Assembly (NCBI GenBank): GCA_026261815.1
Contig: JAMPIT010000059.1
Span: 13,998,001 to 14,062,000, forward strand
Direction of reading: 5' to 3'
DNA from: Monarcha castaneiventris obscurior
Lineage: Eukaryota > Chordata > Aves > Passeriformes > Monarchidae
Length of the DNA stretch: 64,000 bases
The position numbers and the translations under genes are program-made. The notes beneath the pieces are model-generated. The model did not search any database. It had not been told where the DNA came from and saw only the letters and a program-made list of their open reading frames with translations. The stretch's first letter is position 1, and each line of letters begins with the position of its first letter. This document shows positions 49,941 to 63,570 of this stretch, piece after piece.

Positions 49941-51799
49941 TTTGATTTAAAGGAATAACTCGGGGCTTATTCAGGTCCTGTCTTACAGCTGTCCTTAGTG
50001 GGTGATGTCAGGAACTGAGAGAAATATGGCTGTTACTGACTTGTTTGCAATTTTTTGGTCTTCTAACCGTTTAAATATTTAGTTGTTACGCTACTTGCTG
50101 GGGAAAATTCCAGTTCTTGTCCAAAGCTACTTTGGAAGTATATGTACATAGATTATTTCCCTGGTGTCTTAACTGTAAATATGTAGTTATATGTATCTCA
50201 CTGTAGCTGGAAAAACTTTGCTGAAAGACTTCATGTAGCAGACTACAAGGTATCCTTTCTTAGTTCTTTGGAAGATGTAACCTGGAATTGCCGAGGTATC
50301 ATAATGCTCCTCCTCTGCTTCTGTTCTGCCATGTCAAGTGCTTGGTGCCCTCACTACTCTGTGACAGGGAGATGCATCTCTCCAGTGGAAACAAGACTCA
50401 GCAAAGACTGTTTTGCATAGAACTGCTACGTTCAAAACCGTCCTGCCGGGCACACCCCCCTTGAGCACCCATAGGTGTTGCCTTGCAATGCTGAGTATCC
50501 TTCCCACCCTTTTCTTAGGCAGCTGCAACTGAGGATAGTCCAAAACTCAGCATTCGAGGACGCTCCAAATGTGTCGCCCTCTCTGCTCCATGCACCAGGC
50601 CAGGAAACCCAGGTCTTTCTGTGGTGCGTTTTGATCACAGACTTTCCCACTTCTAGGAATTTTTTTTTACTATGCACAGAATGATTCTGCCATTGAAAAT
50701 TTACTCAGTGTGGTTAGTGGGAATGTCGAGGCTTTGCTGGGCAGACAATGCCAGCTCTTACCCGGCAGGGGCTGGCACATGCCCGCAGTCGGGCTCTGTT
50801 TCCCCTGTGCCCAGCACACAAAGGCTGCGATTCAGCCGCCTCCTGAGGCGCAGACGCGGCTTTTATGTACCTAAGGAGGCCCAGGAACCCAGAACGATTC
50901 AAATCCCACAGTTCAATGTCTAGCTGGCAAGGGGTGAAGTTGTTTTACATGCACTTTGCACAGATGGAAATGAGTGTGGAATCAGTAGGAGGATGCCAAA
51001 GGGGAAGCAGTAGATACAGTATGTTAGTCTCTCTTCCTTTATCTTGCCAGCCTTAGTGTGATTACAGCTTTACGCTGGAGACAAATGACGAGGAGATGTT
51101 AGGGCCTGCTTTTTCAATCCTAGGATTGAGTTTCAAAATCCTTTCCACCCATGGCTCCTTCTAAGTGCTGGGTCATTTGCCAGATACCTTAGGGAAGCAC
51201 GGTGACCCCATCTCTGTCTGTGTCCTGGGCTGGGGACGCCACTGCCCTCCTGCTGAGTGTGACAGCATGGTGCTGCCACAAGCTGTGGTTCCACTCTCCC
51301 TCTGGATACAGGCAGACAGAGGGATGTGGTCCATCATCTCAGGGGCCTTCAGGAAGCATCTGCCCACCTCAGTGGCCAGTGTCCCACCAGAGGGGACAAT
51401 GCCAGTGGGTCAAAGGGAGGGTGGACTGCCCCACAGGTGTATCCCAAGAGCATCCTGTGCCACCAAGGTGGCCTCATGGGCTCTCACTGCTGCAGCCTGA
51501 GCAGTGCAAAAAAAAAAAAAGAAAGGATGTTAAGAGATCATCTGTAGATGTTCTTGTGCCCTCTGTGGACTGTACTGAAAAAAGAAAATGTTTTTTCTTA
51601 AAGAATGAAAAAAAGGGGAAGATTGGGCTATTGAAATCTAATCTGTGCAGAACTTATTTAATAATAATGGTATCATTCATTATGGTTTTATAACATTAAT
51701 GGCTAATGAAGGTTGTCAGGAAAGCATCACAATTGAATCAGGATTTCCTTGCTAACCAACCTTTCTGTACCTGAGACACAAAGAAACTAAATGCTGAGT

Positions 51800-51895
51800 G
51801 GGGAGAGAAAGGAGGGAGAAAAGGAGAAGGGGGAGAAAGTAGAAAGTAAAGAGAAGATAAAGCGTGAGATAAAGACAGAGAAAGAGACGAGATTA
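51800..51895 (+). repeat. Polypurine tract
   Basis: The first 40 bases (51800-51839) are all A or G. The following 55 bases remain A/G-dominated with isolated pyrimidines. The complementary strand is a polypyrimidine tract. Confidence 0.9.
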
Positions 51896-54800
51896 GTTCC
51901 ATGGTCTGTACCAACAAAACTTTAGCAATGTTTCCACAACTCTGTGTTTTAGCAATATAAAGCCAGACAGTTTAGTTTTTTGGGTTAGTGTTTGTAGCCA
52001 CAAGAATGTGTATTATTTCCTTCTTACCCACAGTGTACTCAGAGTCATCCATCCAATACAGAAGTTAATCCCAAATAATCTTGTCACCCAGAACAGGGAA
52101 AGTGCCTTCAGTTTTACCACCCTTTATTCACTTTTTACTTACATATATATTTCAGTAAAACTTGTGTTACAATATTTTGGAGTTTATAATTTTTAGAGGA
52201 ATATCTTCCTTAGCAGTAAGTTATGCTTACTGACAGTTTTTCTGTCATGGCATAGTTCACAAACCTGGCATTGGAATGGACATGCTGAGAAGGAGTTAAT
52301 TCATTGTAAGGTAAAATGTAATATAATCTCTTTTCTAAATTTCAGGACTTAAGCAGAGGAAGATTCAAGGGCCTCTGTATTTTTTGTCAGCTGTTTATAT
52401 AGAGAAGATATTATAAGGTTAGGAGTTGGTGGAAAGATTAATAGCTATATTCAGGCTCACCCATAGCTACTGGCCCTGCCTTTACACCTGGCAAGGGAGT
52501 TGTTCCATTGTTATTATCAGCAATGCAATAATTTGGTGCTGTTATCAATAAAGTTGTCCATATAGCTCAACAGAAGCAGTTCAAAGAGCTTTGATCTTTT
52601 TCTGACTGTGTGTCACATCAGGTCACATTCGGAAGCTTTGCTTTGCAACTGAACAATGTAAGACCTGACTGCTTAAAGCAGGAAAACTGCACTTTGGGGC
52701 AAAGGGGAGGAGTCCATCTGTGACCTCTGCACATCCACTAAGTCCATTTTGGCTCAGAGGTGTTAAAATATATATTTTTAGATAAACAGATTTAAGAAAG
52801 AAAACCACCTCTGTTGCTCCTGCCTATGAAATCAAAGAGTGAGTGGTGGCATTGTGCAAGTGCACTAATTACTTACAACTTCACAGGCAGGAGGTAATCA
52901 TTTCCCAGTTGCCAACCCTAAAACCCTGAAGTTTTCTATGTCAAAGCAGTAGCATATGGTGCAGAATGCCCAGGCTTTCAGTTTTAGTCACTGTGTTTTT
53001 CATCATGTAGGCTTTAAAACACTTGAATAAAAATCCCCAAGCTGTGCAGAACCTCCCTAAAACCTGTTGGTAGGAGTTTAGCATGAAACAGGGAGAATTT
53101 TTTACCCTGGGGATTGCCCATAAGAGTGAAATCAGTCATGAAATAGAAACTCATCAGTTTGAATTTGAGGCAGTCTATCTGTTGGCTTGCCTGAGGCACT
53201 TGTCACTGTGGGAGCAAAGATGCTTTTCATCTGTCTGTAGGTCTGCTCAGATAGGCCTCTTGGGTTTCGGGGGCCTTTTGGGCTGCCACATACATCAGCA
53301 GCATTGCCCAGTCTTCCTGGCAAGGGCTGAGTCTCACCCTGATTGATGTCCTTAAGACCTACACTTGTGGAGCTGTCTGCTGAGAAGTTTCTTGGTTGTG
53401 GAGGAGTCTTCTGAAAGCTCAGCACCAGTGCAGCCTAAAAGAGCCAAAACCAGAGGCTCCACAAACCCCCCGGAATTACATTTTTTCCAAAACCCAACAT
53501 GTTATTTTTAAGTTGATGGCTTGGAAGGGGTTTGGTCACATGGGAATACACTGGGGAGTTTTCCCAAGAGGGGAAACTGTGTCATCTCTGCAAATAATCC
53601 CTGCAGCTAGATCTGTACTGAGCCCCACCATCTTCTTTGGAACTGGACCATTAGAGTGAGCAACACGCACAGGAGCAGCAGAGATTTGTGTCCAGATGTA
53701 ACATCAAAGTGGGCTTGACCCAGGAGCTATATGTTGTTTCAGGCAAGACTGGGTCTTACAACAGCACACATTTGAGAAGGAGCCCATCTGGCACATGACT
53801 GGCAAGAAAACACAAATTTAACTTCAGCCCCTCCTAAAACATATGTACAAAGCTAGAACTACGGAAAAAGTCATGCTGGCTGCAAAGTTTGATTATGTGT
53901 TTGCATTGTCTTCCTCACCATCTCAACAGAGAGACTTTATTTCAATTGTGTGGTGTGCCTCACGAAGTAATAGTTTCTTCTTGAAGCATTTTTCTCTTGA
54001 AGCATAGTGGCTCTTTTGTTTGTTTTCTGTCAGGAGGAAATTGTCGAGATTATGAAAATTAAGCATTCGGTATTTTCGTAATTTCTGTCAAAGAATACTA
54101 GATAAAACTCTAGCCTTGGAGAGGTGCATTATAGAGTTTATTAAGTATTTAGTAGAGATGATGATGCTTTTCTGTATAGGATGGATTTGAAAGTTAGGCA
54201 TCCAACAGACAGACGCATTCAAAAGGTGATTCATCTGCTCCTAAAATAGGTGGTGCGAAACGAGATGAATCATCCAGGGTACAAATCTACATGAACACTT
54301 TGTTTAGACTTGCAGTTTTAAGGCAACTCAGGCTAGGTAAAATGCATCCCACCCTCCTTTCCTTGACTTCTCTGAATGGCTTCACGGTCCGAGCAGAGAC
54401 CTGACTGCATGGGCTCAGCCAGTGTCGTGCTCTGTCACTGACAGAGCTGTGTTTATCCCTGCCTGCAAAATGGGCCCAATTCTATTTCCATAACCAGCAG
54501 ATGACGTATGAGTGACAGAATCCACAAGCACTTAAAAATATCTTTGTATCCTCGGGCTAAATAGATAATATAAAAAGCCAAGGAGGATTACCATGACCTG
54601 GAAGACTCCCCGTTTATCTAATGGCAACAAAAATTATAATGATGGCATTTTTCATTTCTTTCTCCATTGTGGGTGAAAAGGGCTGTAAGATTTTCCTATT
54701 TCTCATTCCACTGCTATATTTAAGAATAATTAAAGCCATTCTGGCTAAGGGTGATATAATGCATATATTCAGAAGCAGGCTTTCAGTTTAATTTTTCCAG

Positions 54801-56107
54801 CTGGTGGGCCTGTTAGCCCATTTATTTGACTATTCTTCACACGTTGACTGAAATAGGTAATTGCTCTGTTCCCCCTGAGATTTCACGTCCATTTTTTTTC
54901 AGGCATGAAAGATATTAGGCTCTGTGTATTTTAAATTCAAATACACTGTAGGATAGATTTATGTCCTTAAACGCTATGCAGATCTAGCTATAATTCATTT
55001 CATATAGAACTGGAAAATGGATTAAAACAAGAGCGCTAGACAAGAAAATCCAGAGTCTTATCTGATGAGGCTGGAGTCCTTTAATCCTCACTCCTTGAAG
55101 TGACAGCAGTATCTCCCTTCATTTTATGTTCATTTCACATTTTTATCTTAATGGGAAAGCAGGGTTGATTTGTTTGTTTGCTCTTAGACTTCTTGCTGTT
55201 GCTTTAATGGATTGCTGTGGGATCGTGGATAAGATACTGAAGGCGTGTAGATCAGGATGTCTCTGCTGAACGTGCTGGGGTTGTATTAGGGCCTCATGAG
55301 TCCTGCAGTCAGTCTTGCAGGGTTGTGCAGACCCTCACCTCAACATGAGCAGGCACCAAATATTTTTAATAGTCAAAGGCTGTGGATTGGTTGTATTCAG
55401 CTGGACCCGTGCCAGTGAAAGGTTGCTAAAGGAAAGAAGCAGCAAGAGTTTTAAGGTCCAATAGCTCATAAATCACCAGGGATAGAAACACATGCTGTGT
55501 CCCACAGGAACGCTGGGATTATATTGTTGTACCAGTATCCAAACAATGTTCTAGCTCCATACTATCTGAGGATGCTAACCTTACATAAATAAAAGTCTTT
55601 ATTCATGTATACATAGATAATATTTGTCATCTTAATTCAAATTTCAACGTGCTTTTGCTGTGGATTGTGTCAGGAACTATTAGACATAACAACCCCCTTG
55701 TTCATACAGTTCAGAAACTCAGCATTCAGAATCTGCAAAGCAGGGGTGGCTAGTCCAAGGAAATTTTAACTACTGGGCTGGTAAAATCATTTTGGATTTA
55801 AACAGCTGGGAGGAGATAGGAGGAGAGGATTCAAGGTGCTATTTAGTGTCAAACGTGACTGAAGTACATGATTTTCTCAGATAAAACTCCTGCTTGCAGG
55901 ATGTGTTAGCTTTCCTGAAATGAAATTGAAGAAAGGGAGTGATGTGGCAAGAATTTCTGAATTGATATGCAGATGGTTTCCTAGGTTTGTTTGGTTTTCA
56001 CCAGCTGTTCTTGGATTACTAGTGTTGTATTTTTCATTGCCTAACAAGAGAGAACGGCATTTTCAGGTAAGAGGAAATCTTAATGGCCAAGCATTGCACA
56101 GTGTATA

Positions 56108-56140
56108 ATATATATATATATGTGTGTGTGTGTGTATTTC
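56108..56140 (+). repeat. (TA)n(TG)n compound microsatellite
   Basis: About seven TA units pass directly into about seven TG units. Confidence 0.93.
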
Positions 56141-56450
56141 CCCTAAGGAAAGTTTAATGTCTTCTCTGTTTTTGACAAGCTGCAAATTCCGTGACTTCTG
56201 TTCAGTTTATTCTGGTGGAGTGTAGTTTTCTGGGTAATAAAATAGGGTTGCACTTACATTAAGTCCTTTGTTACAGATTATTTATCTTGAACTTTGGAAA
56301 TGATTGAACTAAACCCAAGTCTTTGCACTACCTTTAAATGTGTGGGGGTTGCTCAGAAGCCTATTTCTTATCATTACTACTTAGGAAGTTTGCTCTGCTG
56401 TTAGTAAAAATACAATCCAGAAGACTGGTATGTCATGGGGTATTACAGTT

Positions 56451-56484
56451 GTCTTTCACAACTTTCACAAGTCTTTCACAAGTA
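56451..56484 (+). repeat. Three tandem copies of a CTTTCACAA unit
   Basis: GTCTTTCACAA, CTTTCACAA and GTCTTTCACAAG occur in direct succession with a period of 9-11 bp. Minor local duplication. Confidence 0.8.
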
Positions 56485-59400
56485 CCTCAAAATTGTTTGA
56501 TATTTTGTAGCTTTTTGAGGAACTGGGTTAAAGTTTTCTTACCTATTTGCAGCTGCAAAAACCCCAGTTTGGCTTCTTGCTGTTTGGGAAAACATTCCAA
56601 TATGTCACCATCTGGGAAAAGCATGAAATGCTGGCTGAGGCCTGGAACCCATTGATTTCATAGATATCTTGTCCTCCAAATATTTTTCCCATAAACATGA
56701 AGTTGCATCACACGTTCTGTTTTTTCCTTCTCCATCCCTCTCCCCTCCCATCCAAACACTTGCAACAAGGCAATGGAAAGAAAAACTTAAGTAAGCCCCC
56801 TTCTCCCACAGACACTTTGGGTTACAGAGCTTGATTGGAGCATTTTCTTATCTTTTAAGTCCGCTATTGTCATTGATAATGAATGGATAAAATAGATATG
56901 AGAAATTATGAACTGCATCTTTTCCAATGCACTTAATTGTAGAGGTTGTCTTAATCCAGTACCCTTCTGGGGTAAGACTTTAGAACTTAATACCAGGAGA
57001 AATCATAATCCACAATTTAATATGGCTATTATCTGGTTTTAGCTGTCTGTGAAGAAGATTAAATTCCAGATGGTAGAAGTTATAATCCAAGCCTGTTATG
57101 ATCACCAAAATGAACCAAATAACCAAATGCAAAATGATCTCACCAGAATTATTTGTTCAGGAGCTTATCTGCTGTAGCCGCCATAAGATATGCAAAATAT
57201 CAGAAGTATTTTGGAAAGGATTCAGACCATGGTACCCCCAGCAAAGAGACAGCTGCTGTCAGGCAACATACTGGATAAGATGAAAGCATTTCCTAGGTCA
57301 TCACTGCAGACCAGCTTTTCAATCACCTTTCTACTGTCTACGAGCCATAAGTTCCCTCCTCATGTACGACAGCCTTTGGAGAGGAGGAGGGAAAGAATGG
57401 TGAGAGCAGTACAGGGGGGGACATGAAATTAATGCAGTGAAGAAGCACCCTGCAGCAATGCTTGCCTGGTCACACTTCAAGAACTTGTTACTTAATGGTC
57501 AGGTTCTGCTGGAGGCTCCCAAGAAAACACCAGAAGCAGGGGAGAACTCAGTTTCCAGCCCTGGTGAGGTATGGGGCTCACCTGGCTGCATCACCCTGAG
57601 ATGAAAGTGGGGATGGTCAAAATGCCATCCATGCCTGTAGGCACCTTTGGTCTCCATCCCAAAGGCCTTGCAGTCAGACAGAGATCTGGCAGATGTGGTT
57701 TTAAGTTGTGCTAAGGTTTAAGGGTTAACAAAAGCTGCCATCTAATCAGTGGTTCTTGCTTCCCTAGAAAATTGGGCTGTGACATCCCTCTGAAATTGCA
57801 TAGGTCAACGGTGAAAAGTAGGTAAGAGGAGCAGTTTACATTTTAATGGGCACTACCAGCAGAATTCGTGCTGAATTATTCATTTGGAAACAATGTATGA
57901 AATGGGTAACACAACACACTTCTTTGGGTCATTCAGGGAAAGATTTCTTAAAACATAGCTCAGAAGCTGCATGTCAGAGAGATGTCTAAAATGATGCAGG
58001 ATGCTCACATATGTGTCAAATGCATGGTAATACCTCCCATTAACAGTGGCTTCCCCGCACAGAAAAAAGCATAGCGTGTCTTCATGTAGATAAGCAGACC
58101 TATTTCCATTTTTATTGAGGAAGAAATTGAGTTGCACGGAGGCAAGACGTCTTATCTGTGGTTGCCCTTAATGGGAACTGGACAGGGCACAAAAGCAGGT
58201 TCCCCACTTCCCAGCTTATCTCCTGCGTGCCCCAGTTTCTCCAATCATTCCCAAACATTGCCTCCCAGTCAGCTGCAGAGATTTCCCAGTAAACAAAGTT
58301 ACTTCATGTAGTCACATGCAGGATCCCTAAAGGATTTATTTTTTTAAAGGCTATGATTTATAATAGCCCCTTTTCAAGGACTAGCTGTGCTTAGGTGAGG
58401 TTAAATCAACGATTATTCCGAAGTCCTGTTTTCAGTGCAGGCTCTCCGGATGGTTGCTGATTTTGTTCCATTTAAAGCATTTTGTGGCATGAACTCACTT
58501 TGTTTCTGCCCACATCACTGCATTCCTGGGATGTTTTTCACAGGCCTTAGCAAGATCATCTGACAGCAACTAGTGAGGTCAATGAACTTTATACACAATT
58601 AAACACTTGAAGCTGGGAGAATTAATTGTTATTTTTTTCCCCTGCAAAGTTAGGGAAGGATACACGGTATGTTATAGTCTGTAACAGAGTCAATGTTATG
58701 TGTGGTAATCAAGCTAGTTTCACATGATTTAATGCTGAACAGAGTCAGAAAATGATTGCATCCTTTACATGGGCCTCACAGAGCAGTCACCACCCACACT
58801 GTTTATTCAGACTCGGAGCTCTGCCATTCACTGTTTAAGCCAGAGGAGGAAAAAAATCCCTTCGTGAATGCTCTTGAAGCCATGTATTCTCAGCGCAAAG
58901 TGGAGCTGGGGGGAGGAATCCAAATAAGGTCCTTCCAGTTGCCGCAGTTGTACAGAGGTGAGATTTTCTTCGATCCTCCAGTGCCACAGTAAAGGAAGGA
59001 TTATTTGGAGCTGGTGATATTGGGGCGAATCAAACTAAGCATTTGTTGATGCCACTAAAATTTCCAGAGACAGCTGGGTAGCTTTTCTTCTCCCGGCTTT
59101 CCCATCTGTTACTACCTGAACAAGGAGGTAAAGTTACCTCCTCTGCTCTGTGCAAAATTGGTAGGGTTTGCTGAAAAGTCATGTGGTGGTGTGGATTTTG
59201 TTCAGCTTGTTTCTTTCAAGAGTGAGAAGTTTTTCTGCTGTCTTATGCTTTAGCTGTTTTGGTAAGAGAAGTGTTTGAGAAACGCTTTGCTCCCTCATGG
59301 CTACCCATCTGTTACAAAGGAAGCTCTAACCAGAAAAGGTTGTGAGTGAGTATGCAAGACATCTATGACAGCCTAGTAAAATTTTATATGTATCCAGTGA

Positions 59401-62276
59401 TAGTGTTTTTACTCCTTCTGTAGCTAAACTGATCTCATCAGGAAGCCTTTTGCTACTCTTCCATTGATATTTTCACTTTTACAGTTCTTCACGTTTCTTC
59501 TGCGTAATCCTGTTCCTTTTAAAAAGGGATTCTTCACTTCCCCAGACACTTATGTTTTAAAGTTTCTACAGATCTAAGCTACTCTTTTAAATTTATATCT
59601 GCAAGTTTCTGAAGTTATAGAAATGCCAAGAGCATATCATCAGTTAGTCTAGAGACATAAACTAGAGCACCACCAACACCACCACCCCCATTAATTTCAT
59701 GCAGCATTTAAACTTTTCATGTTACATGCTGGCTAATCTGAATGGCAGGCATGAACTGTTTGGTTCCTCATCTGAGACTGGTACTGTGGTGTGCTCTATC
59801 CAGTGCATAATTTTAGGTCCCTGAGCAGGAGATTTTGTTAGTCCTCTCCCCATCCTTTACTTGCTCCTCTGTTAGGTGGCTTTTTATTCCACTCTGATTT
59901 GTTCTGAATAAAAGAAACAAGTATTCCCTTGCTCAATAAACTCCATTTTATGATAATAATTGTGTAATATATAGTGATGTAGCGTTAGACTGATATCTTC
60001 TTGTTTTCTTACTGCCTTGAAATGTTTCAAGACCCACTCGCTTTGTGTATTCCCTTGGCTGGAATAATTTTATTCCAAGCTCAGGTATCTCATCCATTTT
60101 TCCATTTAAGAACTGATAATGAGATGTGCAATAGCCATGTCCACACGCTTTTGTTCTTCTTGCCAAACTCTTGCTTCATAAATTAGAGCTTAGCCACGGT
60201 AAACCCAGGGATCTGGAGTGTCCTCCAGGTTGCTGTCTAAAAATACCTAGGGCATTTTTCCAGTCCACCAATATCTAATAAAATGGATTTGCTCATTGTA
60301 GTTAAACATTATGGGTGAAATTCTTCTTGGAGGAGCTTAAACGGAGCTCTCATAGACTTTAGTTGGTGTGGATCAGGGAATAAAACTTGTCCAAAGTGTC
60401 TCCCATTGGGAATTTATGGGGCACTGTGAGCTTACAGAGAGCACAGCGACTATTTTAGTCATCGTTTTCCTTGTTACTCAAAGCACTTACTTAGGGCAAT
60501 GCCTGGAGGGAAAGAAAGATAATTATCCCCAAACAGAAACCCCTTTAGATATAGTAAGGGTTATTGAAGCAGTATTTATATTTCCAGCATAAGGCTGCTT
60601 TCCCACTTGCCTTTGAGATGTGACAGAAATGTTCCTCTCCTCCCGCCAGTGAATACGTTGCTAATACAGAATTCATTGGTACCAGAATTATACTTCTATT
60701 TCCACACCGGGTCAGCTGAGTACTTTTAACCCGTGTTTGCCTCATTCCTCAGCAGCTTGAAAATTGCAGTATGTAATATTTTGGCTCGGTCAGCCTCGGT
60801 CAAACAGCCAATTGCACCTTTATCCCAGCCCCATGTACTTTGATAACAGGTGCCTCTTCAAATCAGCTGACTTGAGAGGAGAAAAATTATTTGCTTTGTG
60901 AAGTGAGTGAACTTGATGTAGGAGTCTCTGTGGGATTAAATATCTTTATAGATACAAAATAATCATGTTTGATATGGAAAAGTGAGTCACCCAATGGTTT
61001 TGGTTTTTTCCTAGTCATCGCTGGAGTCTTTCCACTTTCCTCCCAGAGCTGTCAGCATTATGGGGTCAGAGAGAAGTGCATGAAATCTTTGCCCAGCTCA
61101 AACCGATGAGGGTAGTAATTAGTAACTGCGCAGCTCAGTGGTGCCCAGAGCCTATTCAGATCATGGCACAAACTACTGAATAGCTCCTCAGGGCTGTTCC
61201 TTGAGCCAGCTCTGCCCCTGGGTCATGGGCAGGCACTGCCAAGCTGACCTTGCACGTCCTGCTTTCACACAGCCCCATCCTGCCTATTACTGCATTTTAG
61301 TTTTTGTCCTCTGTGATCACAGCTCTGTTAACTCTCTTGAGGGCTCAGGGAGCTGGGAAACTGATTTTTGTGTTACTCACTGCTTATCATAGGCCCTGCC
61401 CCACTGGTATTTGCATGTCCTGCACAACTCTGTACCACTGAGATGTAGGCAGCTAGATGTAGATGCAGGCAGATGTCATTTTACAGCTAATACTGCCCAA
61501 AAGTGCAAATAAATTCAAAGAAAATCTCAGTAATTGCTCTGAGGCTTTGATACATCCAGTGGCCACCTTACTCTGCAAAGAGTATCTTACTTATTACTTC
61601 TGAAGTATTGAGACAGCTTTCAGTTCTGCTGGATTTATTGCTGAATCCTGGCACTCACCTAACAATGAAGGCCAGAAACTGTCCAACTGTGGTCACCTGA
61701 AGCCTCTTCTGACAGATAGGGCTTATTTGACTTCCCCTTTGTCAGCTGGAGAACAAAGTCCTTGCAAGATGGGATTGAGCGTGGCACTTGTTTGTGGTAA
61801 CTCACAGCCCCTTGACTTCTGACAAGCGCTGCCCCTAAGTGCTGCAGCGAAGGTGCTCTTTGCCTTCAGCTACCTGACAGCAGGATTAAACCTAGACTGA
61901 ACAGAAGTCTTTCAAGTAGCCTAGAAAGCTCTGTGTTGCTCTTAAAAATGTTATAATGTGCTAACGGAGCCTCAGGTGAGTCTCTCTACCTTCTGATTTC
62001 CACCTTCAAGCAGATGCCTTCAAGAAGACTGTGCTGGTACAAGACCTGTGTGCCCTTTGCCTCCTCCCCCAGTTTCTTTAGAAAGGGACAGAGACACGTA
62101 AGCCTGGAGAAGTGCAGGATGTGCCCCACACGTCTCTCCTGAGGACAGTCTGTGTTTCTGGAAACCAGATTTGGGTTTCATCGTGCAAGGTGCAGCACTG
62201 ATAACTCTTATTTCTTCTTGGCTATCTGAAATTGTGAAAAAAATCCCTCAAATGTAATGTTGCTGGCAATTTATCA

Positions 62277-63570
62277 CATAGAATTATAAAATCATAGAAT
62301 GTTAAGGGGTTGGAATGGACCTTAAAAACCATCTAGTCCCAACCCTGGGATGACAAACCATCTTGTCCAACCTGGCCTTTAACACTGCCAGGGTTGGGGC
62401 ATCCACAGCCTCCCTGGGCAACTTGTTCCAGTGTCTCACCACCCTCACAGCTGAGAATTTCTTCCTACTTTCCAACCTAAATTTCCCCTCCTTCAATTTG
62501 TGCCCTTTATTCCTTGTCCTATCACTACAGTTCCTGATGAAGGGTCTCCTCCATCTTCCCTGTAGGCCCCTTCAGATACTGGAAGTTTGCTATGAAGTGT
62601 CCATGTAACCTTCTCTTCTCCAGGCTGAACAGCCCCAGCTCAGATTGTCTTCATAGGGAAGGTGCTCCAGGTCTCTTATCAGCTTTGTGTTTCTCCTCTG
62701 GACTTGCTCCAAAGTTCCATGTCCTTTTATGCTGGGGACCCCAGGGCTGGATGCAGCACTCCAGGTGGGGTCTCACCCGAGCAGAGCAGAGGGGGAGAAT
62801 CACCTCCTGACCTGCTGGCCACACTGCTTTGGGTGCAGCCCAGGATTCCATTGGCTTTCTGGGCTCTGAGCCCACACTGCCGGCTCACATTGAGTTTTTC
62901 ATCAGCCATCACCCCCAAGTCCTTCTCCACTGGGCTGCTCTCAAAACTTCCCAGCCTGTGGGTGTGCCTGGGATTGCCCTGACCCATGTGCAGGACCCTG
63001 CCCTTGGCTTTGCTGAAGCTCAGGAGGTTTGCACAGGCCCAGGTCTCCAGCCTGTCCAGTCCCTCTGGATGCCATCCCTTCCCCCCAGCGTGTCGACCGC
63101 CCCACACAGCTCAGTGGTGTCAGTGAACTTTCCAAGGGTGCCCTCAGTCCCACTGTCCGTGTCACCAACAGGATGTTGAATAGCATCAGCCCCAGGACCA
63201 ACCCCTGAGGGACACCAGTGGTCACTGGTCTCCCTGTGGACAGTGAGCCAATGACCACAGCTCTTTGTGTGCAGCCATCCAGCCAGTTCTTTATCCCCAA
63301 GCAGTCCATCCATCAAATCCATATCTGCAGTTTGGAGACAAGGATGTCACACAGGACAGTGTCAAACACTTTGCATAAATCCAGGCAGATTTTGTCAGTT
63401 CCTTTGCCCCATCCACCAGTGCTGTAGCCCCATCAGAGAAGGTCACCAAATTCGTCAGGCATGATTTCCCCTTTGTAAAGCCACGCTGGCTGTTACCAAC
63501 CACCTCTTTGTTTTCCATGTGCCTCAGTCTAGTTTCCAGGAGAATCTGCTCCATGATCAGGCATAGGAAA
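62277..63570 (-). mobile_element. 5'-truncated CR1 non-LTR retrotransposon (about 1.3 kb)
   Basis: On the minus strand the element reads toward a 3' end at 62277, where the + strand shows CATAGAATTATAAAATCATA. The minus strand encodes, across several frames, fragments of the CR1 ORF2 reverse transcriptase: an IMEQILLETRLRHMENKE segment (about 63480-63560), KNWLDGCTQRAVV and GVPQGLVLGLMLFNILL (about 63160-63290), a catalytic-box remnant FTDTTELCGAVDTL (about 63085-63130), SARVRPHLECCIQPWGPQ (about 62730-62790) and the C-terminal KHFF-type region now reading [20 protein letters not shown] (about 62405-62470). Frameshifts separate these pieces and the catalytic FADD box has become FTDT, so it is inactive. 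The 5' boundary is uncertain: similarity stops being clear near 63560-63580. It is an insertion in the BCL2 intron in antisense orientation. Confidence 0.9.

Larger units (their letters stand above)
49721..62276 (+). other. BCL2: BCL2 large intron, segment 4
   Basis: About 12.5 kb of intron, mostly AT-rich. It holds the GGA tract (49886-49940), a polypurine tract (51800-51895), a triplicated CTTTCACAA unit (56451-56484), a (TA)n(TG)n microsatellite (56108-56140) and AT-rich repeat-free stretches such as 54480-54820. No exon for the Bcl-2 C-terminus (expected to begin with the DAFVELYG motif) was found. No RNA gene or confident repeat family was recognised. Confidence 0.7.
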
